Below are positions 20,273 to 29,437 of a DNA stretch of 64,000 nt, piece by piece. The notes under the pieces were generated by a model. That model was not told the DNA's origin and made no database searches. It was given only the letters and a program-made list of their open reading frames with translations. This DNA is from Alphaproteobacteria bacterium. Lineage in GTDB: Bacteria; Pseudomonadota; Alphaproteobacteria; Micavibrionales; Micavibrionaceae. A program made the translations under genes and the position numbers. The DNA is taken from positions 23,423 through 87,422 of the forward strand of contig JAGRIJ010000010.1 of NCBI GenBank assembly GCA_020443295.1. Direction: 5' to 3'. How positions within the stretch are numbered: position 1 is the first letter of the stretch; every line of letters begins with the position of its first letter.

Positions 20273-21024
20273 AAATTGGGGATAGAGAAAACGAAGCAGA
20301 ATTGATGTCGCTTCTTCCGTCCATTCGGAGCAACCGGAATGAATGGATCGTACTCCGCGTCGTCATGATGAAATCATGCGAAACTCCCAAAGAAGAAGTC
20401 GTAAATAAAATTCTCCAGCTTTACAGAAATTACGAGGGGGTCATCTACACCGATAATGAGAATAAAATTATCTGCCTTGTACGGATGGGAATGATTCAAA
20501 ACTACATGAGAATAAAAACGGATTTAGAGGAAAAGCTCCCCCGGAATTCTTGTCGGGTCATGGCAAGGCCGATGACAAGCTCCGGCCTGAAGCAGATCCA
20601 GATTGATCTGATGAACAAGGATGACTCCACGATGAGCATGTTCTCCGAGCGCGAGCGGCGCAAGGGGAATGTTCTGATGATCGCTGACGATGACGCATTC
20701 GTCCGTAAGGCGGTAAAACAGATACTCGCCTTTTTCGGGGAAGTGGTTGAGGCGGAAAATGGGGATGGTGTAGTGGGTACTTATATGAACAATAACCCGG
20801 ATGTGATTCTTCTGGACATTCATATGCCCGGAAAAAACGGCTTGGAACTCATAGACACGATCATGCAGATGGATCCCGATGCCTATATCATTATCCTGAG
20901 CGGCGACAGTGTTAAGGAAAACGTTCTGGAGGCCATAGATAAAGGAGCGGTGGGCTTTTTAACCAAACCCCCGAAACGCGAAAAAGTAATCGAATATCTG
21001 AACCAGTGTATCACGATAGTCTGA
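20269..21024 (+). CDS. Response regulator with N-terminal domain of unknown type and C-terminal receiver
   Basis: A 251-residue protein. Residues 1-125 contain an alpha/beta segment (WIVLRVVMMKSC, then GVIYTDNENKIICLV) I do not recognise. Residues 135-250 are a receiver with acidic pocket ADDD, phospho-acceptor D183 in VILLDIHMPGKNG and the conserved lysine in FLTKPPKREK. The receiver at the C-terminus with an unknown domain in front is the reverse of the usual order. No DNA-binding motif is seen. It is the last gene of the kinase-Hpt-regulator cassette. Confidence 0.85.
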   Translation: MKIGDRENEAELMSLLPSIRSNRNEWIVLRVVMMKSCETPKEEVVNKILQLYRNYEGVIYTDNENKIICLVRMGMIQNYMRIKTDLEEKLPRNSCRVMARPMTSSGLKQIQIDLMNKDDSTMSMFSERERRKGNVLMIADDDAFVRKAVKQILAFFGEVVEAENGDGVVGTYMNNNPDVILLDIHMPGKNGLELIDTIMQMDPDAYIIILSGDSVKENVLEAIDKGAVGFLTKPPKREKVIEYLNQCITIV

Positions 21025-21231
21025 AGCCCTGCGCCAATTCCATACCATGGCATGCTTTAAACCCAACGCTTGCGCATAAGGGCAACTTGGAAGAAAATTT
21101 ATAATTATTTTTCTTTGTATAAAGTTTAAAAATTTAACCAAAAAATTAAATCATAAGTTGTTTTTTTATAAATATAAGATCAAAATAAATAGACCAAAGT
21201 TATCAGGCGTAGATATAGAGAAAATTTTTTT

Positions 21232-22803
21232 ATGAACGTGAATTTATTGGTAGTGGACGATAACCCGGCTGACCGTTCTTTACTGAAACGGTACATGTCG
21301 AAAGCTGGAAACGTCGTCCATATTCGGGAAGCTGAAACCGCAAAAGATGCCCTGACCATCCTCAAGGGGCGGGAAAAGATAGATTGTGTCTTTCTGGATT
21401 ACCGGTTGCCCGATCAGGATGGCATCAGCCTGCTGAAGGAGATTTACGACAAGGAATCTGATTTGGGGCCGTTCCCGGTGGTGATGCTTACCGGTCAGGG
21501 CAGCGAGTCGGTCATTATCGACGCCATCCGTTATGGGGCGCAGGATTATTTGATTAAAGATAACATATCCCCGGACACGCTTCACATCGCAATTACAAAG
21601 GCCCGGGAACTCTTTAATTTGAAGAAGAAGGGAAGCGAGGATAAGGCCCTTCTGGTCCACACGCAGAAAATGAAGGCTGTGGGACAGTTAACAGGGGGAA
21701 TCGCGCATGACTTTAACAATCTCCTTACGATAATTTTCGGAAACACCCGCCTTTTGGAGGTTATGCTCAATAAGCCAAAACCTGAAAAGAGTGAATGTCT
21801 TGAAAAGGTAAAGGTTATCCAGAAAGCGGCCCGTCGAGGGGCGGAGCTGGTAAAGCGCTTGATGCTTTTTTCACGGCAGAGAGCGCTGGAGCCCCAGATT
21901 ATTAACCTCAACCAACTCATCACTGACCTTGATCAGCTGTTACAGCGCGCTCTGGGGGATTTTGTCGAAATTCATTTATCCTTGGAGGAGCCAATCCACA
22001 ATATAAATGTCGACCCCGGACAGTTAGAGCACGCGATTATTAACATGGCGGTCAACGCCCGCGATGCAATGATCGAAGGCGGAACTCTCACCTTACGCAC
22101 GGAAAACGTAACTCTGGACAAGGGCGAGGCTGAAAAACTGAAATTGATTACAGGAGATTATGTCTGTCTGAGCGTCACAGATAACGGTCTTGGAATGGAA
22201 GAGGACGTAAGAAAAAACATCTTCGAGCCGTTTTTCACGACGAAGGATCCGGGAAAAGGGACGGGGCTCGGCCTGAGCATGGTTTACGATTTCGTCAGGC
22301 AATCGGGCGGTGCAATCACCGTGCAGAGCGAGAGAAACCAAGGAACGACATTCAGGATTTTTATTCCAAGGGAAGATGTAAAAAAAGAAGAAAAATCCTC
22401 CGAAGAAGCGCAGGAGTTTAGTCCGGTAACAGGAGGCCATGAAACCATTTTGGTTGTAGAGGACGAAGAAGATATACGCTTCTTGGCACGAACCATCCTT
22501 CAGGAATATGGGTACACTATTCTGGAGGCTTCCTCCGGGCAGGAGGCAATCGATGTTGTTCTCCGGGAAAAACAAAACATCGACATGCTGTTTACGGATA
22601 TCACGATGCCTGGCGAGATAAACGGTGTGCAGGCCGCTGCACGTATTCAGTCTCTTCGTCCGGATATAAAACTTATTTTTTCGACAGGTTACATGTCGGG
22701 CACTTTGCCTGATATGGACCTCGCAGGCCGGTATCCAATGATTAACAAGCCTTATCAACCTGAAGAACTGCTTTCTATGATTCGGAAAACCTTTGACGGC
22801 TAG
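21232..22803 (+). CDS. REC-HisKA-HATPase-REC hybrid histidine kinase
   Basis: A 523-residue soluble protein. An N-terminal receiver has VVDDNPADR and phospho-acceptor [11 protein letters not shown], then a HisKA with AHDFNNLLT (the CckA/NtrB-like H box), a HATPase with [10 protein letters not shown] and [13 protein letters not shown], and a C-terminal receiver beginning [11 protein letters not shown] with phospho-site [12 protein letters not shown]. It has no membrane segment, so the first receiver acts as its input. The C-terminal half resembles the CckA kinase core but lacks CckA's PAS domains. About 207 A+T-rich bases precede it and likely hold its promoter. Confidence 0.92.
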   Translation: MNVNLLVVDDNPADRSLLKRYMSKAGNVVHIREAETAKDALTILKGREKIDCVFLDYRLPDQDGISLLKEIYDKESDLGPFPVVMLTGQGSESVIIDAIRYGAQDYLIKDNISPDTLHIAITKARELFNLKKKGSEDKALLVHTQKMKAVGQLTGGIAHDFNNLLTIIFGNTRLLEVMLNKPKPEKSECLEKVKVIQKAARRGAELVKRLMLFSRQRALEPQIINLNQLITDLDQLLQRALGDFVEIHLSLEEPIHNINVDPGQLEHAIINMAVNARDAMIEGGTLTLRTENVTLDKGEAEKLKLITGDYVCLSVTDNGLGMEEDVRKNIFEPFFTTKDPGKGTGLGLSMVYDFVRQSGGAITVQSERNQGTTFRIFIPREDVKKEEKSSEEAQEFSPVTGGHETILVVEDEEDIRFLARTILQEYGYTILEASSGQEAIDVVLREKQNIDMLFTDITMPGEINGVQAAARIQSLRPDIKLIFSTGYMSGTLPDMDLAGRYPMINKPYQPEELLSMIRKTFDG

Positions 22804-22811
22804 TCACATAT

Positions 22812-23201
22812 ATGGGGTCAGCGCAGAAAAAAATTTTGGTCATTGATGATAACCAGTTACTCCGGGAGACGATTTGCGATTTCCTGAGAGTTTCTGGATA
22901 TGAAGCGTTTCAGGCCAAAGATGGGGCGCAGGCCATTCCGGTTCTGGAAAAAGAGCAGCCCATTCTGGTCATTACAGACATCCTGATGCCGGAAAAAGAA
23001 GGATTTAGCACCATTATAGATATTCATAAAAACTTCGCGGGAACAAAAATCATAGCCATGTCAGGCGGCGGGTTGTTCAGCAGGGCAGATCTTCTGACAT
23101 CCGCAAAAAATCTCGGAGCTGATGCGGCTATGGAAAAGCCCTTTGATTTTGACGATCTGGTTTTAAATGTCGAAAAACTTCTGGAACCGGAAAGGGTCTG
23201 A
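22812..23201 (+). CDS. Single-domain response regulator (CheY-like)
   Basis: A 129-residue receiver with acidic pocket VIDDNQ, phospho-acceptor D in VITDILMPEKEG and conserved lysine in MEKPFDFDDL. It has no output domain. It follows the REC-kinase-REC gene by eight bases and is probably co-transcribed. It may act as a phosphate shuttle or phosphate sink inside the island. Confidence 0.92.
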   Translation: MGSAQKKILVIDDNQLLRETICDFLRVSGYEAFQAKDGAQAIPVLEKEQPILVITDILMPEKEGFSTIIDIHKNFAGTKIIAMSGGGLFSRADLLTSAKNLGADAAMEKPFDFDDLVLNVEKLLEPERV

Positions 23202-23233
23202 ATGTTTTTCTGGGCCGCAACGAAAGGACTCTC

Positions 23234-23638
23234 ATGAAGAAAAAACAGACCGATCCAAAGGAGAAAAGCGGACATACGATCCTGATTGTCGATGATGACA
23301 CACTTGATCTCCTGCTTGTCGAACTTAAAGTGCGCCAGTTATGGCCCGACTGCACCGTCATTCCTGTTCGTTCCATGCGCGAGGCGTTCAGCGAATATAA
23401 AAAGCGAAATTTCGATATGGTTCTTCTCGATCTGAACCTCCCGGATACCGAAGGACCAAAAACCGTTGAAGAAATGCGCAAGTTCAACCGGACGGTTCCA
23501 ATCGTTGTCGTAACGGGTTTTGTTACGGAAGACACGGTTTCAAAGTCCCTCAAGAACGGCGCCAATAATGTGTATCCAAAAGCAGAAATCAGAAATGAAG
23601 ATTTCAGAAATGTCTTGGAGCAGAATATTCGACGCTGA
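23234..23638 (+). CDS. Single-domain response regulator
   Basis: A 134-residue receiver with VDDDTLD as acidic pocket, phospho-acceptor in VLLDLNLPDTEG and a conserved-position lysine in VYPKAEIRNED, a variant of the usual K-P. The VEDN-less start and the leucine-rich helix 1 (LDLLLVELKV) place it among divergent receivers. No output domain is present. It lies 32 bases downstream of another receiver gene. Confidence 0.88.
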   Translation: MKKKQTDPKEKSGHTILIVDDDTLDLLLVELKVRQLWPDCTVIPVRSMREAFSEYKKRNFDMVLLDLNLPDTEGPKTVEEMRKFNRTVPIVVVTGFVTEDTVSKSLKNGANNVYPKAEIRNEDFRNVLEQNIRR

Positions 23639-23715
23639 AAAACTCTTTAAGAAGCACTTTTTTCATTGGGATAACGCACATAGTAAATCAGTTTCAGGTA
23701 AAAAAAGCAGAAAAA

Positions 23716-25794
23716 ATGCGCCTCTGGACAGATGGCGCAATAAATCATTTGACGGCATGGTCAGGGATTTTTGTAACTCTGGTTTCACTTACCGTGATGT
23801 TCGGTTGGGTAACAGGAAACAAAAGTCTTGTGACTCTGCAGCCTGGCTATCCTGCGATGGTTTGTAACACGGCACTGGGATTTTTTTTCGGCGGGGTGGC
23901 GTTAATTCTTCTGGCCCACAAGCATAAGGAACTTGCAGCGTGGGCGGGTATTCTGGTCTTGGCTATAGGCATTTTAACATTAGCAGAACACGTTTTCAGC
24001 ATTAACCTGCATATAGACGAATTATTCATACGGGACATGGTAGGAACCGCCGAGTTTCCAGGACGAATGTCGGTCGGAACGTCCCTGTGCTTCCTGCTAT
24101 CAGGAAGTGTGATAGCTTCTCAAAAAATGGGAACAAAGTCTCTCAGCCTCTCGGCGCTGCAAGAGGCATTCACAGCCCTTTGCATCGTAATGGCTGCCGC
24201 TGCATGGGCCGATCATGTCTTACTGAAAAATTCGCAGCAGGTCTGGTCCGTTTGGAAAGTGATGTCTCTGAATACCAAGAGCATGGCCCTGCACACATCG
24301 CTGGGCTTCATTATTCTGAATGCAGCCTTGCTGGTAAATGTCTGGAAAAGCAGGAAACACGTTGTATCGGCGTTTTATTTTACGATCCCGCTTTTTATAG
24401 TTCTTTTCGGTATGGCATTTGAAATCCATGCTTCGTTTTCGGTGGCCTCCTATTTTATCTATACTCCTCTGGTTCTCTGTGCCTATTGGTATTCAGGCAC
24501 CTACGCACCGTTTTTCATGGCTCTGCTGAGTACGGTTCTTTCTGTAGGCGGGGCTATGCTGTTTTCCCATGATTTCTTTTTGCAATCGGCAGCAACGATA
24601 AATATTTTCTTGGCCATTCTGAATTTTTGGGCAACGGCAATTCTGGTTTATTTGATAAAGCAAAGAGAAGTAAGATCTCTGGAAAACGAAAAAAGGCTCC
24701 AATCGATTCTTGATAATACCGTAGACGGTCTAATCACGATTGATAAGAACGGAAAGATAGAGTCCTTCAATAAAGTCTGTGTGAAAATTTTTGGGTATGA
24801 AGTCTCTGAGGTGATAGGGCGCAATGTCAAAATTCTTATGCCCGAACCGTATAGGCAGGAACATGATTCGTATTTGGAAAATTATCACAAAACGGGAGAA
24901 AAAAAGATTATCGGAATAGGTCGGGAGGTCGAGGGGCAACGAAAAGATGGCACAAGGTTCCCCGTCGATTTGTCAGTAAGTCAGGTTGATGTGATGGGAC
25001 GGCGAATCTACAGCGGAATTGTAAGAGATATCACCGACCGTAAACAGGCGGAAGAGGAGATCATGCGCTCGAATGAAGAACTGGAAAGGTTCGCGTATAT
25101 TGCATCCCATGATTTGCAGGAACCCCTGCGGATGGTCACCAGTTTTACACGGCTTCTTGAAGAAGAATATGCGAAAGAAATGGATGAACAGGCTTTGGAG
25201 TATATGACCTTTATACGGGAAGCCTCAACCCGGATGCAGGGTATGGTGGCAGACCTTTTGGAATATTCCCGCGTCGGCTCTGAAGAGGCGGGGTTTTCGG
25301 AATTTCAGTGTGGCGAACAAATCAAAGTCGTTCTCGAAAATCTCCATGAATCAATAAAAGAGACGAAAGCAAAAATTTCAGTCGGTCCTATGCCTGCGAT
25401 ATACGGCAATCCTTTGCGGTTTTCCAGGCTGATCCAGAATTTGATTGCGAACGCGATAAAGTACCGGGAAAAAGATCGCTCGCCCGTGATTCATATTGAC
25501 GTTGAAGATCGGAAGAATGACTGGCTGTTTAAAATTTCTGATAATGGGATTGGCATTAAGCCGGAATATTTGCAGCAGATTTTTGTGATTTTTAAAAGGC
25601 TCCATAATAAGAAAGATTATAGCGGCACAGGGATAGGGCTGGCGATTTGTAAAAAAATTGTCGAGAGCTTTGAGGGACAAATATGGGCTGAATCAGAATA
25701 CGGTAAAGGAAGTACGTTTTATTTTACGGTTCCGAAACGCTTGGAAATATCGGAGGGGAAGGAAAGTGAGCGACGCGATAAACAGGCCGGTTGA
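23716..25794 (+). CDS. Membrane sensor histidine kinase with FixL-like PAS domain
   Basis: A 692-residue protein. Residues 1-315 have about eight hydrophobic segments. Residues 330-450 are a PAS domain closely similar to the FixL haem PAS: MPEPYRQEHDSYLENY with H383 at the proximal haem-ligand position, then IIGIGREVEG with R403, exactly 20 residues later as between H200 and R220 of Bradyrhizobium FixL. FixL R206 and H214 positions are Asn and Lys here. A kinase core follows (SHDLQEPLRMVTSFTRLLEEE, DNGIGIKPEY, GTGIGLAICKK). Haem-based oxygen sensing is a reasonable inference but similar PAS motifs can lack haem. It overlaps the next receiver gene. Confidence 0.85.
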   Translation: MRLWTDGAINHLTAWSGIFVTLVSLTVMFGWVTGNKSLVTLQPGYPAMVCNTALGFFFGGVALILLAHKHKELAAWAGILVLAIGILTLAEHVFSINLHIDELFIRDMVGTAEFPGRMSVGTSLCFLLSGSVIASQKMGTKSLSLSALQEAFTALCIVMAAAAWADHVLLKNSQQVWSVWKVMSLNTKSMALHTSLGFIILNAALLVNVWKSRKHVVSAFYFTIPLFIVLFGMAFEIHASFSVASYFIYTPLVLCAYWYSGTYAPFFMALLSTVLSVGGAMLFSHDFFLQSAATINIFLAILNFWATAILVYLIKQREVRSLENEKRLQSILDNTVDGLITIDKNGKIESFNKVCVKIFGYEVSEVIGRNVKILMPEPYRQEHDSYLENYHKTGEKKIIGIGREVEGQRKDGTRFPVDLSVSQVDVMGRRIYSGIVRDITDRKQAEEEIMRSNEELERFAYIASHDLQEPLRMVTSFTRLLEEEYAKEMDEQALEYMTFIREASTRMQGMVADLLEYSRVGSEEAGFSEFQCGEQIKVVLENLHESIKETKAKISVGPMPAIYGNPLRFSRLIQNLIANAIKYREKDRSPVIHIDVEDRKNDWLFKISDNGIGIKPEYLQQIFVIFKRLHNKKDYSGTGIGLAICKKIVESFEGQIWAESEYGKGSTFYFTVPKRLEISEGKESERRDKQAG

Positions 25795-26218
25795 AATTTT
25801 GCTGGTAGAGGATAATGAAGGCGATGTATTCCTGACAAAGAAAGCCTTCAGGAAGGCAAAATTTGCCAACAACATTCACGTGGCCGCAGATGGAGAAGTG
25901 GCTTTGGAAATGTTGTTTAAAAAGGAGCGCTATGTTGATCTGGCAACCCCGGACATCATTCTTCTGGACATTAATCTGCCGAAAAAAGACGGAAAACAGG
26001 TTCTGAAGGAAATTAAAGAAAATGAAAGTCTCCGCCGCACTCCCGTAGTCATTCTAACGAGTTCAAAGGCCGACAAGGATATCTTTGAGTCTTACGATTT
26101 ACAGGCCAGTGGCTACATCGTAAAGCCCGTCAATCTTGAAAACTTTTGCGAAGTAGCGCTGGCGATCGAAGATTTTTGGTTCAAAACGGTAATCCTGCCC
26201 AACGAGTGTAAAGGTTAA
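25766..26218 (+). CDS. Response regulator, Rcp1-like single receiver
   Basis: I choose the GTG at 25766, preceded by a strong GGAGGGGAAGG site, giving 150 residues; longer frames run inside the upstream kinase. The receiver has LLVEDNEGDVFLTKKAF, phospho-acceptor in IILLDINLPKKDGKQVLKEIK, and KPVNLENF. This is the receiver type typically paired with HDLQEPLR-type kinases (phytochrome partner Rcp1). It overlaps the 3' end of the FixL-like kinase by 29 bases, so it is the likely partner. No DNA-binding domain is present, unlike FixJ. Confidence 0.9.
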   Translation: MSDAINRPVEILLVEDNEGDVFLTKKAFRKAKFANNIHVAADGEVALEMLFKKERYVDLATPDIILLDINLPKKDGKQVLKEIKENESLRRTPVVILTSSKADKDIFESYDLQASGYIVKPVNLENFCEVALAIEDFWFKTVILPNECKG

Positions 26219-26226
26219 AAAAGATC

Positions 26227-26955
26227 ATGGCACAGGCAATGAAAAAAATACCCCCGGAACATCAGGTTGAAATAATAGCCCGGGAATTTGAGGATTTCGT
26301 TTATATCGTTTCTCATGATTTAGGAGCGCCTTTGCGCCACATCCGGGAATTTACGCGCCTGATGATCGAGGCGCGCGGGCTGGATTCCCTGGATCAGGAA
26401 GAGATGGAATACGTCCATTTTCTGGAGGTATCCCTCGAAAAAATGGATAAGATCCAGCAGGCCCTTCTGGAATATTCAAGAGTCAGCACGCGGGCAGGTC
26501 CTTCGCAGACAATTGAACCTTCCGGGCTGATAGAAGAAGCGTTGAGAATATTAAAGCGCGGCCATGCGAAGGACTCAGAAGAAATTGAATATGAAGCGCT
26601 GCCAAAAATATATGCCGACCCGGTTCAGGCGCAGTCTGTGTTTCTCTATATTCTGGATAACGCCTTCAAATTTCAGGCTACGGGAGCGACCCCAAAAATA
26701 CAGATCAAGGCGGACATAAGAGGAGATATGACGTTCTTTGAGATCGCCGACAACGGGATCGGGATCGATCAGGCTCATGTTCAGGAGGTTTTCAGGCTGT
26801 TCCGCAAACTTCACACGGCCGAGACCTTTCCGGGTGTGGGCGCCGGCCTGACGGTCGTAAAAAAAATTGTCGAACGTCACGGAGGAGAGATTTATCTGGA
26901 ATCAGAAATCGGGCGGGGAACAAGAATTTTCTTTTCTTTGCCCGCGGCCGAATAG
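26227..26955 (+). CDS. Small soluble sensor histidine kinase
   Basis: A 242-residue kinase core with almost no sensor region. H box: YIVSHDLGAPLRHIREFTRL near residue 35. N box: YILDNAFKFQ. G1: ADNGIGIDQ. G2: a variant GVGAGLTVVKKIV. It resembles the kinase half of the upstream PAS protein. It begins eight bases after the receiver gene, so it probably reads the same signal through protein contact. It is convergent with ackA. Confidence 0.88.
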   Translation: MAQAMKKIPPEHQVEIIAREFEDFVYIVSHDLGAPLRHIREFTRLMIEARGLDSLDQEEMEYVHFLEVSLEKMDKIQQALLEYSRVSTRAGPSQTIEPSGLIEEALRILKRGHAKDSEEIEYEALPKIYADPVQAQSVFLYILDNAFKFQATGATPKIQIKADIRGDMTFFEIADNGIGIDQAHVQEVFRLFRKLHTAETFPGVGAGLTVVKKIVERHGGEIYLESEIGRGTRIFFSLPAAE

Positions 26956-26962
26956 GAAGTGT

Positions 26963-28036
26963 TCAGATAAATTCTCGGGTATATCGCGCGATAACGGCTT
27001 CTTCATCTGTAGGCAGGACAAAAACCTCAACGGCGCTGTTTTGAGCGGAAATCAATGTGCTGTTTTTGATGTTTTGGTCTTGGTCGATGTGAACGCCCAG
27101 CCATGAAAAGGCCTCGGCAATTTTAGCTCGGATGATCGGCTGATGTTCCCCGATCCCCGCTGTGAAGACAAGAACATCGAGCCCGCCGAGTTCCGCGGTT
27201 AATTGTCCCACGGCGCGCCGCGCATAATGACAAAAGAGATCAATGGATTTTTGCGCATCCGGGTCTGTATTGTCGATAAGGTCGCGGCTGTCTGCGCTGA
27301 GGCCCGATACGCCCAGTAACCCCGATTTCTTATAGAGGATCGTGCTGATCTCTTCCCCGGTCAGGCCTTTTTCTTGCAGGAGATACAGGATAACTCCGGG
27401 ATCAATCGCTCCGCACCGTGTTCCCATCATCAATCCCTCAAGCGCCGTAAACCCCATGGTCGATGAAATGCTTTTCAGGTCTTTCATGGCGCAGGCGCTT
27501 GCTCCGCTGCCAAGGTGCAGGACGATAACGCGGCCATGCCCTTTACCGGAATGTTCGGGCAGGATATCGGCGATATGCTCATACGAAAGCCCGTGAAAAC
27601 CATAGCGGATTATCCCTTGTTCCGTAAGGGAGCGGGGCAGGGCATACATCTGGTTGATCTCCGGCTGCGTCCGGTGAAATGCGGTATCAAAACACGCGAT
27701 TTGTGTTAGATCGGGGTGCATTTTCCCAATTTCGCTGATCGCCCGCAGATTATAGGGCTGATGCAAGGGCGCAAGAGGAATCAGATCTTCGAGCGCTTTG
27801 AAAATTTCTGCGTCCACCCTGACCGGTTCAAAAAACCTTCGGCCGCCGTGAACCACCCTGTGACCGATGGCATGAAGCGGACCGATAGTCGATAGAATGC
27901 TCTCTAGGGCCTCATGATATGTCTCTGGCGTGACCTCGTGCGTTTCTCGCTTCACGCAGGACAGATCGTCGGCAAGATAGAGCGCAGTTTTTAAAGTAGA
28001 GGATCCGCCGTTCAGAACAAGGATACGCCTATCCAT
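26963..28036 (-). CDS. ackA: Acetate kinase
   Basis: A 357-residue acetate/propionate kinase that converts acetyl phosphate and ADP to acetate and ATP. It opens with ILVLNGGSSTLKTALY, where family members usually have N-S-G-S-S. Further motifs are HRVVHGGRRF, FDTAFHRTQPE, RYGFHGLSYEHI, VIVLHLGSGASACA and FTAGIGEHQP. It is about 40 residues shorter than E. coli AckA, a form often seen beside MaoC-Pta fusions. It overlaps the upstream pta-type gene by eight bases, so substrate-level ATP formation from acyl-CoA is encoded as one unit. Confidence 0.95.
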   Translation of the reverse strand: MDRRILVLNGGSSTLKTALYLADDLSCVKRETHEVTPETYHEALESILSTIGPLHAIGHRVVHGGRRFFEPVRVDAEIFKALEDLIPLAPLHQPYNLRAISEIGKMHPDLTQIACFDTAFHRTQPEINQMYALPRSLTEQGIIRYGFHGLSYEHIADILPEHSGKGHGRVIVLHLGSGASACAMKDLKSISSTMGFTALEGLMMGTRCGAIDPGVILYLLQEKGLTGEEISTILYKKSGLLGVSGLSADSRDLIDNTDPDAQKSIDLFCHYARRAVGQLTAELGGLDVLVFTAGIGEHQPIIRAKIAEAFSWLGVHIDQDQNIKNSTLISAQNSAVEVFVLPTDEEAVIARYTREFI

Positions 28037-29423
28037 GCCCGTTGCCTTGTTTGCGGTAATAAATCAGGGCCATAGCACTGGACGCTTTGCGTGTCTGCGC
28101 TCCGCTGGCGCGGCTGGTCAGAATGATGGGCACGCGGGCTCCCAGAACGATGCCCGCGCCGTCAATCCCGGAAAGATAGCGCATCTGCTTGAACAGCATG
28201 TTTCCGGCTTCTACATCGGGAGCAACCAGAATATCCGCATCGCCCGCAACCTGCGAGATAATGCCCTTCGCCTCCGCGGCGGCTTTCGATATCGCATTAT
28301 CAAGCGCAAGCGGCCCATCCAGCAGGCCGCAGGTAATTTGCCCGCGTTCTGCCATTTTGCACAGGGCGGTGGCATCAAGCGTCGAGGGAATCTTGGAATC
28401 AACCGTCTCGACCGCAGAGAGAATGGCCACTTTCGGCGAGCGGTTTGTAAGAGAGACAAACAGGTCAATCGCATTTTGAACAATATCTTTTTTAGCGGCC
28501 AGGTCAGGCTTGATATTGATAGCGGCGTCGGTCAGGAACAGCGGTTTGTGGTAACTCGGCGCATCAAGCGCGGCGATATGACTCATACGCCGTCCGGTCC
28601 GTAGGCCGCTTTCGCGGTTCACGACAGGGGACATCAGTTCCTGCGTATGAATCTTTCCCTTCATAAGAGCTTCGGCCTTGCCTTCCCGGATAATGGCAAC
28701 TGCCCGTTCTGCAGCTTCATGGCTATGCAGGGTATCGATAATTTCAAATGCGGAAATATCGGCGCCAATTTGGGCCGCAGTCTCAAGAATCTTATTCTTG
28801 GGCCCGACAAGGATAGGCTCGATCAGCTTGTCATCCGCCGCCTCTAGCGCGCCTTCAAGGGCGTTCTGATCGACCGGGTGCACAACGGCAGTCCGAAGCG
28901 GCTTCAGCCCTTTCGTCAGGGAAATAAGCTGCTTGTACCGCTCGCTCTCCTGTTCCTTAAGGGAAACCGTCGGCAATTCAACGCGTTTGCGTTTGATTTT
29001 TTCTGAAGGAGCAAGCACCAGCGCTTCCCCGCTGATAATGCACTGTCCCTTTTTATCCGTACAGCTGCAGGTCAGCGTGATCCTGTTTTTCGGCAGCTTT
29101 TCCTTAACGGTGACGGTAATGGTAATCTGGTCTCCGATTCCCACAGGATGCCTGAACTCAAGCGTTTGCTTGAGGTAGATTGTGCCGGGGCCGGGCAACT
29201 GCGTACCGATAACCGTGGAGATCAGCGCGCCGCCCCACATACCGTGAGCGATGATCCCATGAAACATCGAGCTTTTGGCGTATTCTTCGTCCAGATGCGC
29301 CGGGTTGACATCCCCCGACATCACCGCAAAAAGCTGGATATCCTGTTTCGTCAAGGTTCGGGAAAGGCTGGCGCTTTCCCCGGTTTGAATTTCGTCGTAC
29401 GTCTTGTTCTCGATAAGGCTCAT
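28029..29423 (-). CDS. pta: Bifunctional MaoC-like hydratase / phosphate acyltransferase
   Basis: A 464-residue fusion. Residues 1-150 form a hotdog-fold MaoC domain with FAVMSGDVNPAHLDEEYA and GIIAHGMWGGALIS. Residues 165-460 form a phosphate acetyl/butyryltransferase with VGPKNKILE, LMKGKIHTQ and FLTDAAINIKPD. It produces acyl phosphate from acyl-CoA for the adjacent acetate kinase. The same fusion beside ackA and fabI is found in other alphaproteobacteria. The MaoC part may help with enoyl-CoA or 3-hydroxyacyl-CoA intermediates. Confidence 0.93.
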   Translation of the reverse strand: MSLIENKTYDEIQTGESASLSRTLTKQDIQLFAVMSGDVNPAHLDEEYAKSSMFHGIIAHGMWGGALISTVIGTQLPGPGTIYLKQTLEFRHPVGIGDQITITVTVKEKLPKNRITLTCSCTDKKGQCIISGEALVLAPSEKIKRKRVELPTVSLKEQESERYKQLISLTKGLKPLRTAVVHPVDQNALEGALEAADDKLIEPILVGPKNKILETAAQIGADISAFEIIDTLHSHEAAERAVAIIREGKAEALMKGKIHTQELMSPVVNRESGLRTGRRMSHIAALDAPSYHKPLFLTDAAINIKPDLAAKKDIVQNAIDLFVSLTNRSPKVAILSAVETVDSKIPSTLDATALCKMAERGQITCGLLDGPLALDNAISKAAAEAKGIISQVAGDADILVAPDVEAGNMLFKQMRYLSGIDGAGIVLGARVPIILTSRASGAQTRKASSAMALIYYRKQGNGHG

Positions 29424-29437
29424 TCCGATCTCTCCGT

